NCBI GenBank assembly: GCA_963762865.1
Contig: CAVXNC010000014.1
Span: 124,001 to 188,000 of the forward strand
Reading direction: 5' to 3'
DNA from: DATHAP01 sp963762865
Lineage (GTDB): Bacteria > Actinomycetota > Actinomycetes > JACCUZ01
Length of the DNA stretch: 64,000 nt
Under the pieces are notes generated by a model that saw only the letters and a program-made list of their open reading frames with translations, was not told the origin of the DNA and ran no database searches. The first letter of the stretch is position 1; the number at the start of each line of letters is the position of its first letter. A program made the translations under genes and the position numbers. This document shows, one piece after another, positions 25,451 to 34,480 of this stretch.

Positions 25451-26671
25451 GTGGGTGGGGCCTCGCTCGTCAGCTCGGTGGCGCGGCGGCGCGCCCAGGT
25501 CTCTGTCTCTGCAAGGACGTCCAGGTCGGTGAGCGCGTTCCCCCCACCATGCTCGTCCAGGACCCGGGCGACCGTGTCGACGATCCCCGGGAAGGGCAGC
25601 GTACCGGCGAGGAAGGCCCCGACGCAGGTCTCGTTGGCGGCGTTGTAGACCGCGGGTGAGGTCCCGCCGGCGACACCGGCCGCCCTGGCGAGCCGCACCG
25701 CGGGGAAGGCCTCGTCGTCCAGCGGGAGGAACTCCCAGGTGCTGGCGGTGGTCCAGTCGCAGCCCGGTGCCGCGTGCGGGACACGGTCCGGCCAGCCCAG
25801 CGCGAGCGCGATCGGCAGCCGCATGTCCGGCGGGCTGGCCTGCGCGAGGGTCGAGCCGTCGACGAACTCCACCATGGAGTGGACCAGCGACTGCGGGTGC
25901 ACCACGACGTCGATGCGGTCGTAGGGGATGTCGAAGAGCAGGTGCGCCTCGATGACCTCGAGCCCCTTGTTGACCAGGGTCGCCGAGTTGATCGTGACCA
26001 TCGGGCCCATGTCCCATGTCGGGTGGGCCAGTGCCTGGTCCGGGGTGACGTCGTGCAGGTCGTCGCGGGCGCGGCCGCGGAACGGCCCGCCGCTCGCGGT
26101 CAGCACCAGCCGGCGCACCTCGTCCGCGGTCCCGCCACGCAGGCACTGGGCCAGCGCGGAGTGCTCGGAGTCGACGGGGACGATCTGGTCCGCGCGGGTG
26201 CGGGCCGCCCTCACCAGCTCGCCGCCGGCCACGAGGGACTCCTTGTTGGCCAGTGCCAGGGTGCGCCCCGCGCCCAGCGCCGCGAGCGTCGGCGCCAGCC
26301 CGATGGAGCCGGTCATGGCGTTGAGGACGGTGTCGCACGGCCAGGTCGCCAGCTCGGCCGCCGCGTCCGGCCCGGCGAGGATCTTCGGCACCGGGTGGCT
26401 CGCCGGCGCTGTAGCCACCGGCCTGCGCGGCGGCGTAGAACGCCAGCTGCAGGTCCTGGGCCGCGCTGGCCCGGGCCACCGCGACCACCTCGACCGCCAG
26501 CTCGAGGGCCTGCCGGGCCAGGAGGTCGACGTTGCCGCCGCCGGCCGCCAGGCCGACCACCCGGAGCCGGTCCGGGTTGCGGCGCACCACGTCGAGCGCC
26601 TGGGTGCCCACCGACCCGGTGGAACCGAGCACGACGAGGCTGCGCGGGGCGACGTGGGCCGGAGAGGTCAC
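25447..26671 (-). CDS. dxr: 1-deoxy-D-xylulose-5-phosphate reductoisomerase, frameshifted as given
   Basis: First committed enzyme of the MEP pathway. The NADPH-binding start SLVVLGSTGSVGTQALDVV (from GTG 26671) is in one frame; the rest, including VPKILAGPDAAAELA, NAMTGSIGLAPTLAAL, ALANKESLVAGGELV and the C-terminus to 25447, is in another. The switch lies near 26391-26395, where removing one G of CCGGG restores ...GEPP-VPKILAGPD and a continuous reading frame of normal length (about 407 residues). Total length is 3n+1, consistent with a single extra base. Because ispG is intact and no mevalonate gene is in view, a base-call error is more likely than a broken gene. Confidence 0.88.
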
Positions 26672-26851
26672 CGCCCCAGTGTCCGGCACCGCCCGGCCGG
26701 CTGGCCTCTTACCCCGGCCCGGCCGACGAAGGCAAGAGCTCGCAGAGCAGACATTCCGGGCACTCGTGGCTACTTTCGGCTGCAGCCGGTCGCAGCCCGC
26801 GCGACCTGTCACTATCGAGCACCTTGCTCCCGCAACCGGAGGAATGCCCTT

Positions 26852-27812
26852 ATGCGCAGCACGCGCGCCGTCGTCGTCGCACTCGTCGCCCTGCTCCTCG
26901 GTCTCGTCTCGGTCGCTGCCGCGACCGGCAGCGCCAGCGGTGCGTCCAGAACGCAGGCCGGCACCCCGGCGGGCGTCGAGACCCACGCCGCCGCCACGAC
27001 CAAGGCCGCCGCGGACCGCGTGACGGCCTACTGGACGGCCAAGCGGATGCGCGAGGCGGTGCCGGCGAAGGCCCCGTCCACCGCGCACGCGTCCTCGGCC
27101 CCGGTCGCGCAGGGCCAGCCGCACGTGGTCGCGCCCAAGGCGAAGCCGGGTGGCTCGACGACGTACCCGGCCAACGTCGTCGCGACGACGGGCAAGGTCT
27201 TCTTCACGGAGGGCGGCTCCAACTGGGTCTGCTCCGGCACGGCGACGAACAGCGGCAACCAGTCCGTCGTCACGACCGCCGGGCACTGCGTCAACGAGGG
27301 CCCGGGTGCCTACGTCACCAACTTCGCGTTCGTCCCGGCCTACAACAACAACACCCGGCCGTACGGCACCTGGACCGCGCGCACCCTGGTCACCACCACC
27401 CGGTGGGCGCAGCAGGGCGACATCAGCTACGACGCCGGCTTCGCGGTCATGAACCACGCTGAACGGCCCGACCCTGCAATCGCGACGGTCGGCGGGCAGG
27501 GCATCGGCTTCAACCTCGGCCCGCGGCCTGACCTACAACGCCTACGGCTACCCGGCGGCCGGCAAGTTCAACGGCCAGACCCTGAAGTCCTGCAGCGGGA
27601 CCGCGACCCCCGACCCGTTCGGCCAGACCCAGAGCCAGGGCATCCCGTGCGACATGACGGGCGGCTCGAGCGGCGGGCCCTGGCTGATCGACAACAACAC
27701 GATGCTCAACTCGGTCAACAGCTTCGGCTACCAGGGCGTGCGCAACACGATGTTCGGGCCGTACTTCGGCTCGGAGATCCAGGCGGCCTACACCACGGCG
27801 GCCGGTCTGTAG
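26852..27812 (+). CDS. Secreted trypsin-like (S1) serine protease, frameshifted as given
   Basis: About 320 residues when the frame is repaired. GGAGG precedes ATG 26852. An N-terminal signal peptide (AVVVALVALLLGLVSVAAA) precedes a propeptide-like region. The catalytic residues are visible: His in VVTTAGHCV, Asp in ISYDAGFAVM, and Ser in TGGSSGGPWLID. The Ser is in a different frame from the first two. The change lies at 27517-27520: dropping one G gives FNLARGLTYNAYGYPAAGK and a continuous frame to TAG 27812. Length is 3n+1. It is probably an extracellular protease. A strong hairpin follows. Confidence 0.82.
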
Positions 27813-27843
27813 CAGCAACGGCAAGCAGCACCAGCAACAGCAC

Positions 27844-27884
27844 GCCGGAACCCCCGCCCTCCGTGGAGGAGCGGGGGTTCCGGC
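27844..27884. terminator. Bidirectional terminator-like hairpin
   Basis: GCCGGAACCCCCGC (27844-27857) pairs perfectly with 27871-27884, leaving a 13-base loop. It lies between the stops of the convergent serine protease and MmpL-like genes. It lacks a T-tract, as is common in high-GC actinobacteria, but position and strength favour a shared terminator. Confidence 0.72.
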
Positions 27885-27924
27885 GCATGCGCGCAGAGGT
27901 CGGACGCGGCTCCGCGACGCGGCG

Positions 27925-30147
27925 TCAGACCCCGGCGCGCTCAGGTACGGGCTGCCGCGACTCCGGCAGCACCACGGTCGGGGCCCCCGCGTCCTCGCGG
28001 ATGCCGTGGCGCTCCCAGAACCGGGCCAGCGGGGCGGGCGCCCACCAGTTCCAGCGGCCGAGCAGCCGCATCGTCGCCGGCACGAGCAGCGCCCGCACCA
28101 CGGTCGCGTCGACCAGGATCGCGATGATCATCCCGACGCCGATCATCTTGATGAAGACGATCCCGGAGGTGGCGAAGGCGCCGATCACCACCACGAGCAG
28201 CAGGGCCGCGCTGGTGATGATCCGGCCGGTCCGCTGAAGCCCGGTGGCCACCGCCGCGGTGTTGTCACCGGTCGCGTCCCACTGCTCGCGGATCCGCGAG
28301 AGCAGGAAGACCTCGTAGTCCATCGAGAGGCCGAACGCCAAGGCCAGCATCAGGATCGGCTGGGTCGCCTCGATCGCGCCGGTGGACTCGAAGCCGAGCA
28401 GCCCCGACAGGTTGCCGTCCTGGAAGATCCAGATCAGCGCGCCGAAGGACGCCGAGAGCGACAGCACGTTCATCAGCACCGCCTTGACCGGCAGCACGAC
28501 CGAGCCGAAGGCCAGGAAGAGCAGCAGCATGGTCGACCCGAGGACGAAGAGGCCCATCCAGGGCAGCGTCGAGCCGAGGCTGGCCAGCAGGTCGCGCAGG
28601 TCAGCCGCCCGGCCGCCCACCAGCACGTCGGCGCCCTCGGGTGCAGGCACCGCACGTACGTCGCCGACCAGCTCGCGGGCCTCGGCACCGATCCCCTCGG
28701 CGTCGTAGCGCACCGACACCACAGCCGTCCCGCCGTCCTGCGCGGAGACCGTCGCCGACGTGACGCCCGGCAGGTCGCCGAGCCGGCCCGCGTAGGCCTG
28801 CAGCGCGGCGCCGTCGACCGACCCGTCGGCGAAGTCCACGACCGCGTCGATCGTGGTGATGCCGCCGCCCGGGAAGTCGTCGATCAGTGCCTGGGAGACC
28901 GTCCGGCTCTCGCTGCCCACCGGCAGGGCACGGTGGTCCACCCCGCCGAACGCCACGCGAAGGAAGGGCAGCCCCGCGAGCAGCAGCACCGGCACGATCA
29001 CCGCGACGTAGACGACCGGGCGGCGCATCACGCTGTGCGCCAGGCGGGACCACGCCCCGTGGTCCTCGTCGCCCTCGTCCGGAGCTGGCCGGCGCCGCAG
29101 CCGGGACAGCCCCGGCACCCGCAGCGAGTCGACCCGGTGGCCGAGCACGGCGAGCAGCGCGGGCAGCACGGTGAGCGCACCGAGCATCGCGACCAGGACT
29201 GCCGCCATGCCGCCGAAGCCCATCGACCGCAGGAAGGTCTGCGGGAAGAAGAGCAGTGATGCGAGAGCCACCGCGACTGTCACGCCGGAGAACGCGACGG
29301 TGCGCCCCGCGGTCGCCATCGTGCGGGCCAGCGCGCTCTCGGTGGTCGCGCCGGGCAGCCGCCGCTCCTCGCGGAACCTGCTGACGACGAAGAGCGCGTA
29401 GTCGATGGCCAGGCCGAGGCCGAGCATCGTGACGATGTTGATGGAGAAGACCGAGACGTCGGTGACCAGCGTCAGCAGGCGCAGCATCACGAAGGCACCG
29501 AGGATCGCCAGGCCGCCGATGACCAGCGGCAGGCTGGCCGCGACCAGGCCGCCGAAGATGACGACGAGCAGGACCAGCAGGATCGGCATCGACAGCTGCT
29601 CGGCCTTGGCGATGTCCTCGCTGACCTGGGTGGTGATGTCGCTGGCGATCGCGGCGGTGCCGCCCAGCCGCACGTCGAGGCCCGGAGGCGTGTCGCGCAG
29701 CGCCGGCTCCAGCTCCTCGTAGGCGTCCATGACCTCGTCGTCACCGGTCCCGACGAGACCGACGACGGCGTACGTCGCGCGACCGTTGCCGGAGACCAGA
29801 CCGCTGCTCGCGGCGGGTCCCTCGGACCAGGCGGTCGTCACCGACCGGACCAGGCGTTCCGGCAGGGCGGCGACGTGCTCCTCGACCGCGGCCCGGTAGG
29901 CCGGGTCGCTGACCGGGCGGCCGTGGAAGCGGTAGAGCACCACCACGTCGGCGCCGGGGCGGCCGACAGTGGACTCGATGCGCGCTGTGGCGGCGGCCGA
30001 CTCGCTGCCGGGGTCCTCGAACCCGCTGCTGGTCATCGCCCCGAAGACGCCGGTCCCCCACGTCACACCGAGGACGAGGACGGCCGCCGCGGCGGCGAGC
30101 ACCCAGCGGCGCCCTCGGTAGACCGTGTGTCCCAGTCGGTCGAACAT
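27925..30147 (-). CDS. MMPL-family RND membrane transporter
   Basis: 740 residues, two repeats of six helices with large periplasmic-side loops: SSGFEDPGSESAAATARIE in loop 1, then IDYALFVVSRFREE, AILGAFVMLRLLTLV, and in the second half MDYEVFLLSRIREQW and ATSGIVFIKMIGVGMI. The paired DYA/DYE motifs carry the proton-relay acids of MmpL proteins. Members export lipids, siderophores or drugs; the cargo is not determinable here. GGGGAG precedes ATG 30147. It is divergent from a TetR regulator, which probably represses it. Confidence 0.9.
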   Translation of the reverse strand: MFDRLGHTVYRGRRWVLAAAAAVLVLGVTWGTGVFGAMTSSGFEDPGSESAAATARIESTVGRPGADVVVLYRFHGRPVSDPAYRAAVEEHVAALPERLVRSVTTAWSEGPAASSGLVSGNGRATYAVVGLVGTGDDEVMDAYEELEPALRDTPPGLDVRLGGTAAIASDITTQVSEDIAKAEQLSMPILLVLLVVIFGGLVAASLPLVIGGLAILGAFVMLRLLTLVTDVSVFSINIVTMLGLGLAIDYALFVVSRFREERRLPGATTESALARTMATAGRTVAFSGVTVAVALASLLFFPQTFLRSMGFGGMAAVLVAMLGALTVLPALLAVLGHRVDSLRVPGLSRLRRRPAPDEGDEDHGAWSRLAHSVMRRPVVYVAVIVPVLLLAGLPFLRVAFGGVDHRALPVGSESRTVSQALIDDFPGGGITTIDAVVDFADGSVDGAALQAYAGRLGDLPGVTSATVSAQDGGTAVVSVRYDAEGIGAEARELVGDVRAVPAPEGADVLVGGRAADLRDLLASLGSTLPWMGLFVLGSTMLLLFLAFGSVVLPVKAVLMNVLSLSASFGALIWIFQDGNLSGLLGFESTGAIEATQPILMLALAFGLSMDYEVFLLSRIREQWDATGDNTAAVATGLQRTGRIITSAALLLVVVIGAFATSGIVFIKMIGVGMIIAILVDATVVRALLVPATMRLLGRWNWWAPAPLARFWERHGIREDAGAPTVVLPESRQPVPERAGV

Positions 30148-30207
30148 CGCTGGCTCCCCTACTGTCGTGCTGTCGATGAATGGCGTTCTTTGCGGTGAAC
30201 ACTGTAA

Positions 30208-30224
30208 AGTGAACGATGTTTACT
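30208..30224. promoter_or_regulatory. Candidate TetR operator in the mmpL-tetR gap
   Basis: AGTGAAC-GAT-GTTTACT is an inverted repeat with one mismatch in an unusually AT-rich stretch (about 30175-30245) between the two divergent genes. A further GTGAAC copy lies at 30195-30200 and GTTCAC at 30236-30241, so several half-sites may be used. The position suits autoregulation and control of mmpL; binding is inferred. Confidence 0.5.
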
Positions 30225-30304
30225 ATGCTTACACCGTTCACGTCTGTCAAGGGGTGAATCCACGAGTGCAGCCCGACCCGCCAGGACGACCCGAGGGAGG
30301 CCCG

Positions 30305-31000
30305 GTGCCGGCCACGACCCGCCGCGCCCGCCAGCGCGACGCGACGCTCGCCGAGGTCCGCTCCACGGCGCGCGCGCTGCTGGTGCGGTCCGGCCCCGAG
30401 GCGCTCACGCTGCGGGCCACCGCCCGCGAGATGGGCCTGACCGCCCCCGCGCTCTACCGCTACGTCGCCAGCCACGAGGACCTGGTCGGCGCGGTCTGCC
30501 AGGACGTCCTGGACGAGGTGACCGCGACGCTCGAGGCGGCTCGCGACACCGAGCCGCGTTCTGACCCGGTCGCCCGCCTGATGGCCGCCTGCCGCGCCTT
30601 CCGCGAGTGGGCGCTGGCCCACCCGCGGGAGTTCCAGCTGACCTTCGCGTCGGTGGCCGAGCGGCCGCCGCTGGGTCACGAGCTGCCCGGCGAGAGCATC
30701 TCCTTCGGCGCGGTGTTCCTGGGGATCTTCGTGGAGATCTGGGAGCAGCAGCCCTTCCCGGTGCCGCCACGCGAGGTGCTACCGCGGACCCTCGTCGGGC
30801 AGCTGGACGCCTTCGCCGCCGCCACCGCGACCGACCTGCCGACCGGCGCACTGGTCGCCTACCTCAACGGGTGGGTCCGGCTCTACGGATCGGTGACCCT
30901 GGAGGTGTTCGGCCACCTCGGCTTCGCACTGACCGACGCCGAGGCGCTCTTCGAGGCGATGCTCGCCGACATGCGGGCCTCGCTCACGGCGAACGTCTAG
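30305..31000 (+). CDS. TetR-family transcriptional regulator
   Basis: 231 residues. The N-terminal helix-turn-helix region reads LTLRATAREMGLTAPALYRYVAS, a normal TetR DNA-binding domain. The C-terminal ligand domain (FREWALAHPREFQLTFAS, ALVAYLNGWVRLYGSVTLEVFGHLGF) resembles the WHG/TetR_C domain of actinobacterial TetR proteins. GTG 30305 has GAGGGAGG upstream; the open frame extends further but without a plausible site. It is divergent from the MMPL exporter, which is the likely target. Confidence 0.88.
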   Translation: MPATTRRARQRDATLAEVRSTARALLVRSGPEALTLRATAREMGLTAPALYRYVASHEDLVGAVCQDVLDEVTATLEAARDTEPRSDPVARLMAACRAFREWALAHPREFQLTFASVAERPPLGHELPGESISFGAVFLGIFVEIWEQQPFPVPPREVLPRTLVGQLDAFAAATATDLPTGALVAYLNGWVRLYGSVTLEVFGHLGFALTDAEALFEAMLADMRASLTANV

Positions 31001-31027
31001 ACGTCGGTGGACTCCCCCGCCGGCTGG

Positions 31028-32425
31028 CTAGAGGTCGACCCCGGTCAGGACGAGGACGCGCTCGTAGGTGAGGTCCTCCATCGCGGCGCGCACGCCCTCG
31101 CGGCCGACGCCTGAGTCCTTCACGCCGCCGTAGGGCATCTGGTCGGCTCGGAAGGACGGCACGTCGCCGATGACGACGCCGCCGACCTCGAGGTCGCGGT
31201 GCGCGCGGAAAGCGGTCTGCAGGTCGTGGGTGAAGACCCCGGCCTGCAGCCCGTAGCGGGAGTCGTTGACCGCCGCGAACCCCGCGTCCACGCCGTCGAA
31301 GGTCGCCACCACCAGGACCGGGCCGAAGACCTCCTCGCGCACCACGCGCGAGTCCGGTGGGGCGGCGGTGAGCACCGTCGGGTCGTACGTCGCACCGGCC
31401 CGGCGGCCACCGGTCATCACGACCGCACCACCCGAGACGGCCTCGTCGACCCACTCCTCGACCCGGCGCGCGGACGCCTCGTCGATCATCGGGCCGACCG
31501 CGGTGGACTCCTCCGACGGGTCGCCGGTGCCCAGCGCCTCCACGGCGGCGACCAGCCGCGGCAGGAAGTCGGCCACGACGGAGACGTCGACCAGCACGCG
31601 CTGCACCGAGATGCAGGACTGCCCGGCCTGGTAGCTGCCGAAGGTCGCGATGCGCCCCGCGGCCAGGTCGAGGTCCGCATCCGACGACCAGTCGGCACAG
31701 ACGACCGCCGCGGCGTTGCCCCCGAGCTCGAGAGTCACGTGCTTGTGCGGAACCGCCTGCTGGATGCGGGCCCCGACGGGCGCCGAGCCGGTGAAGGAGA
31801 CCACCGGCAGCCGCGGGTCGGCCACCAGGTCCGGGGCCACCTCGTCGGGGACCACGAGGACCGTGACGGCACCCTCGGGCAGGTCGGTCTCGGCGAAGAG
31901 CTCGCCGAGCAGGACGGCCGACAGCGGCGTCTTGGGCGCCGGCTTGAGGACGATCGGCGCGCCCACTGCGACGGCAGGGGCCAGCTTGTGGGCGACCAGG
32001 TTGAGCGGGAAGTTGAAGGGCGAGATGCCGAGGACCGGGCCGCGAGGGAAGCGCCGCACGAGCGCCAGCCGGCCGGTGGCCGCCGCGTCGGTGTCCAGCC
32101 GCTGCAGCTCGCCGCTGAACCGCCGGGCCTCCTCGGCGCCCCACCGGAAGGTCGACACCGCCCGGGCGACCTCGGTCCGCGACCAGACCAGGGGCTTGCC
32201 GCTCTCCGACGTGATCAGCCGGGCGACCTCGTCGGCGCGCTCGGCCAGCCGGGCGGAGACGTGGTCCAGGGCCGCGGCCCGCACGTGGGCAGGCGTGGCA
32301 GCGACGGCCGCCCGGGCGCCGGAGGCCGTGGCCACGGCGGCCTCGACCTGCTCGGGGGTGGCCCAGTCGAGCTCCGCGACCAGCGACCGGTCGTACGGAC
32401 TGCGCACGGCGAGCCGTTCGGACAC
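31028..32425 (-). CDS. NAD(P)+-dependent aldehyde dehydrogenase (semialdehyde type)
   Basis: About 465 residues with the complete aldehyde-dehydrogenase core: ISPFNFPLNLVAHKLAPA, VLKPAPKTPLSA, the Glu of LELGGNAA, the catalytic Cys in YQAGQSCISVQRV, and EEVFGPVLVV. It is divergent from a class III aminotransferase that resembles GABA transaminase, so oxidation of succinate semialdehyde or a related amino-aldehyde is the best guess. GTG 32425 is preferred because AAGGGA lies 8 bases before it; ATG 32434 is the alternative. Substrate is inferred from context. Confidence 0.85.
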   Translation of the reverse strand: MSERLAVRSPYDRSLVAELDWATPEQVEAAVATASGARAAVAATPAHVRAAALDHVSARLAERADEVARLITSESGKPLVWSRTEVARAVSTFRWGAEEARRFSGELQRLDTDAAATGRLALVRRFPRGPVLGISPFNFPLNLVAHKLAPAVAVGAPIVLKPAPKTPLSAVLLGELFAETDLPEGAVTVLVVPDEVAPDLVADPRLPVVSFTGSAPVGARIQQAVPHKHVTLELGGNAAAVVCADWSSDADLDLAAGRIATFGSYQAGQSCISVQRVLVDVSVVADFLPRLVAAVEALGTGDPSEESTAVGPMIDEASARRVEEWVDEAVSGGAVVMTGGRRAGATYDPTVLTAAPPDSRVVREEVFGPVLVVATFDGVDAGFAAVNDSRYGLQAGVFTHDLQTAFRAHRDLEVGGVVIGDVPSFRADQMPYGGVKDSGVGREGVRAAMEDLTYERVLVLTGVDL

Positions 32426-32462
32426 GTGGATCATCCCTTCGTGATGGGCCCCACATTCTGCG

Positions 32463-32504
32463 GATTTCGTCGTCTCAGCCGACTTTCCCGCGCGAAATCG
32501 TCAC
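32463..32504. promoter_or_regulatory. Inverted-repeat element in the aldehyde dehydrogenase-gabT gap
   Basis: GATTTCG (32463-32469) and CGAAATC (32493-32499) are exact reverse complements about 23 bases apart, between two divergent genes of GABA metabolism. The right arm extends to CGAAATCGTCAC. Closely related sequences occur upstream of the pot operon (45252-45263) and next to the Lrp gene, suggesting a common regulator. Confidence 0.5.
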
Positions 32505-32518
32505 AGTATCGTGTCGTC

Positions 32519-33880
32519 ATGACCGACTCCGTTGCGATGGACCCACCGGCCTTGCCCGACCTCCCCCAGGAGCGCCGCCTGGTCACCGAGATCCCGGGCC
32601 CGAAGTCCCTCGCGCTGATGGGCCGGCGCACCGCCGCCGTGGCTCGCGGCGTCGGGACCACACTGCCCGTCTTCGTCGAGCGGGCCGGCGGCGGGGTGAT
32701 CGTCGACGTCGACGGCAACTCGCTCATCGACCTCGGGTCGGGCATCGCCGTGGTCAGCGTGGGCAACGCCGCGCCGCGGGTCGTGTCGCGCGTGCAGGAG
32801 CAGGTCGCCAGGTTCACGCACACCTGTTTCATGGTGACGCCGTACGACGGCTACGTGGAGGTCTGCGAGGCGCTGAACCGGCTGACGCCGGGCGACCACG
32901 AGAAGCGCTCCGCGCTCTTCAACTCCGGGGCCGAGGCGGTGGAGAACGCCGTGAAGATCGCGCGCGCACACACCAAGCGGCAGGCCGTGGTCGCGTTCGA
33001 CCACGGCTACCACGGGCGCACCAACCTGACGATGGCGCTGACGGCCAAGAACATGCCCTACAAGCACTCGTTCGGCCCGTTCGCCCCCGAGGTCTACCGG
33101 GCGCCGATGTCCTACCCCTTCCGCGACCCGGAGGGCATGACCGGCGCCGAGGCGGCCGCCCGCGCACTGGAGATCGTGGAGAAGCAGGTCGGCGCCGACG
33201 ACGTCGCGTGCATCGTCATCGAGCCGGTGCAGGGCGAGGGCGGCTTCGTCGTGCCGGCTCCCGGCTTCCTCGCCGCGCTGCAGGACTGGTGCACCGCCAA
33301 CGGCGCGGTCCTGGTCGCCGACGAGATCCAGAGCGGCTTCTGCCGCACCGGCGACTGGTTCGCGTGCGACCACGAGGGCGTCGTGCCGGACCTGGTCACG
33401 ACGGCCAAGGGCATCGCGGGCGGTCTCCCGCTGGCGGCCGTCACCGGCCGCGCGGAGATCATGGACGCGGCGCACGTCGGTGGTCTCGGCGGGACGTACG
33501 GCGGCAACCCGGTCGCCTGCGCCGCCGCGCTGGGTTCGATCGAGACGATGGAGGCCGAGGACCTCAACGCGCGCGCTCGTCGCCTCGGCGAGGTGATGAC
33601 CGGGCGGCTGCGCGACCTGGCCGGCAGCTACGACGTGATCGGCGACGTCCGCGGCCGCGGCGCGATGGTGGCGGTCGAGCTGACCCGGCCGGGGACGCTC
33701 GAGCCGGACGCAGCCGCCACCGCCGCGGTGGCCAAGGCGTGCCACGCCGACGGACTGGTCGTGCTCACCTGCGGCACCTACGGCAACGTGCTGCGCCTCC
33801 TGCCGCCGCTGGTGATGCCGGAGCCGCTGCTCGAGGAGGGCCTCGGCATCCTGGAGAAGGCCTTCGCCTCGCTGGGCTGA
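32519..33880 (+). CDS. gabT: 4-aminobutyrate aminotransferase-like class III aminotransferase
   Basis: 453 residues of the class III PLP aminotransferase family, close to GABA transaminases, which move the amino group of GABA to 2-oxoglutarate. Key blocks: RSALFNSGAEAVENAVKIAR, FDHGYHGRTNLTMALTAK, IVIEPVQGEGGF, VLVADEIQSGFCRTGDWF, and the PLP lysine in TTAKGIAGGLPLAAV. ATG 32519 follows a run without a ribosome-binding site; a -10-like CAGTATC sits about 9 bases before it, so leaderless translation is possible. Divergent from an aldehyde dehydrogenase, consistent with conversion of GABA to succinate. Confidence 0.9.
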   Translation: MTDSVAMDPPALPDLPQERRLVTEIPGPKSLALMGRRTAAVARGVGTTLPVFVERAGGGVIVDVDGNSLIDLGSGIAVVSVGNAAPRVVSRVQEQVARFTHTCFMVTPYDGYVEVCEALNRLTPGDHEKRSALFNSGAEAVENAVKIARAHTKRQAVVAFDHGYHGRTNLTMALTAKNMPYKHSFGPFAPEVYRAPMSYPFRDPEGMTGAEAAARALEIVEKQVGADDVACIVIEPVQGEGGFVVPAPGFLAALQDWCTANGAVLVADEIQSGFCRTGDWFACDHEGVVPDLVTTAKGIAGGLPLAAVTGRAEIMDAAHVGGLGGTYGGNPVACAAALGSIETMEAEDLNARARRLGEVMTGRLRDLAGSYDVIGDVRGRGAMVAVELTRPGTLEPDAAATAAVAKACHADGLVVLTCGTYGNVLRLLPPLVMPEPLLEEGLGILEKAFASLG

Positions 33881-33999
33881 GCCGGCCCGAATCACCAGCG
33901 GCGGGTGAGGACGACCCAGCCGGCCCGTCCAACGATGGGACGCCTGGCCACGCATCGGGTGGCGCAGTGGTGGCGACGACTTGGTGTCCGGGAGGCCCC

Positions 34000-34479
34000 A
34001 TGACAACGAAGAGTGACTTCTCCGACGAGGAATGGGCCCGGATCGTGCGAGCCCCGTTCGTAGCAGGGCTGGCAATCTCGCTCGCCGACCCCGGCGGCCC
34101 CATCGAGGCCACCAAGGAGACGCTGGCGACACTCAAGTCCGCCACCAACCCGCCCAGCCGCGAGCAGCTGCTGGCCGACGTGGCCCTGGAGATCCAGGCC
34201 ATGACCCAGCAGAAGCAGAACCCCCTCAAGGGTTACAAGCCGTCGAAGGACGCTCTCCCGGGACCGCAGATCCTCGATGAGCTCCGAGCCGTCCAGGACA
34301 TCGTTGTGGCCAAGGCGACCGCCGACGAGGCGGCAGCATTCGGACGGTGGCTGCTCGCCACAGCCCAGGACGCGGCGAACGCGGCCAAGGACGGCGGCTT
34401 CATGGGCTTCGGCGCACACCAGGTGAGCCAGGGTGAGCAGGCCATGCTCGACCAGGTGAGCGCGGCCGTGACGCGGTGA
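34000..34479 (+). CDS. Conserved hypothetical protein, function unknown
   Basis: 159 residues, mostly helical. GGAGG lies 5 bases before ATG 34000. The N-terminus FSDEEWARIVRAPFVAGLAI and the segment LADPGGPIEATKETLATLKS are distinctive, and the central part is Lys/Gln-rich (QAMTQQKQNPLKGYKP). A glycine-rich stretch (AKDGGFMGFGAHQVSQGE) lies near the C-terminus. No transmembrane segment, signal peptide or catalytic motif was seen. It is followed with no gap by the alpha/beta hydrolase gene. Confidence 0.7.
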   Translation: MTTKSDFSDEEWARIVRAPFVAGLAISLADPGGPIEATKETLATLKSATNPPSREQLLADVALEIQAMTQQKQNPLKGYKPSKDALPGPQILDELRAVQDIVVAKATADEAAAFGRWLLATAQDAANAAKDGGFMGFGAHQVSQGEQAMLDQVSAAVTR

Positions 34480-34480
34480 G

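Noticed and set aside
22448..25648. 1066-residue plus-strand open frame opposite ispG and the site-2 protease
   Set aside because: Antisense shadow; composition is Asp/Arg/His-rich without any domain.
26385..26400. Programmed ribosomal frameshift in dxr
   Set aside because: No slippery heptamer or downstream stimulator was seen, and the family is not known for recoding. Sequence error fits better.
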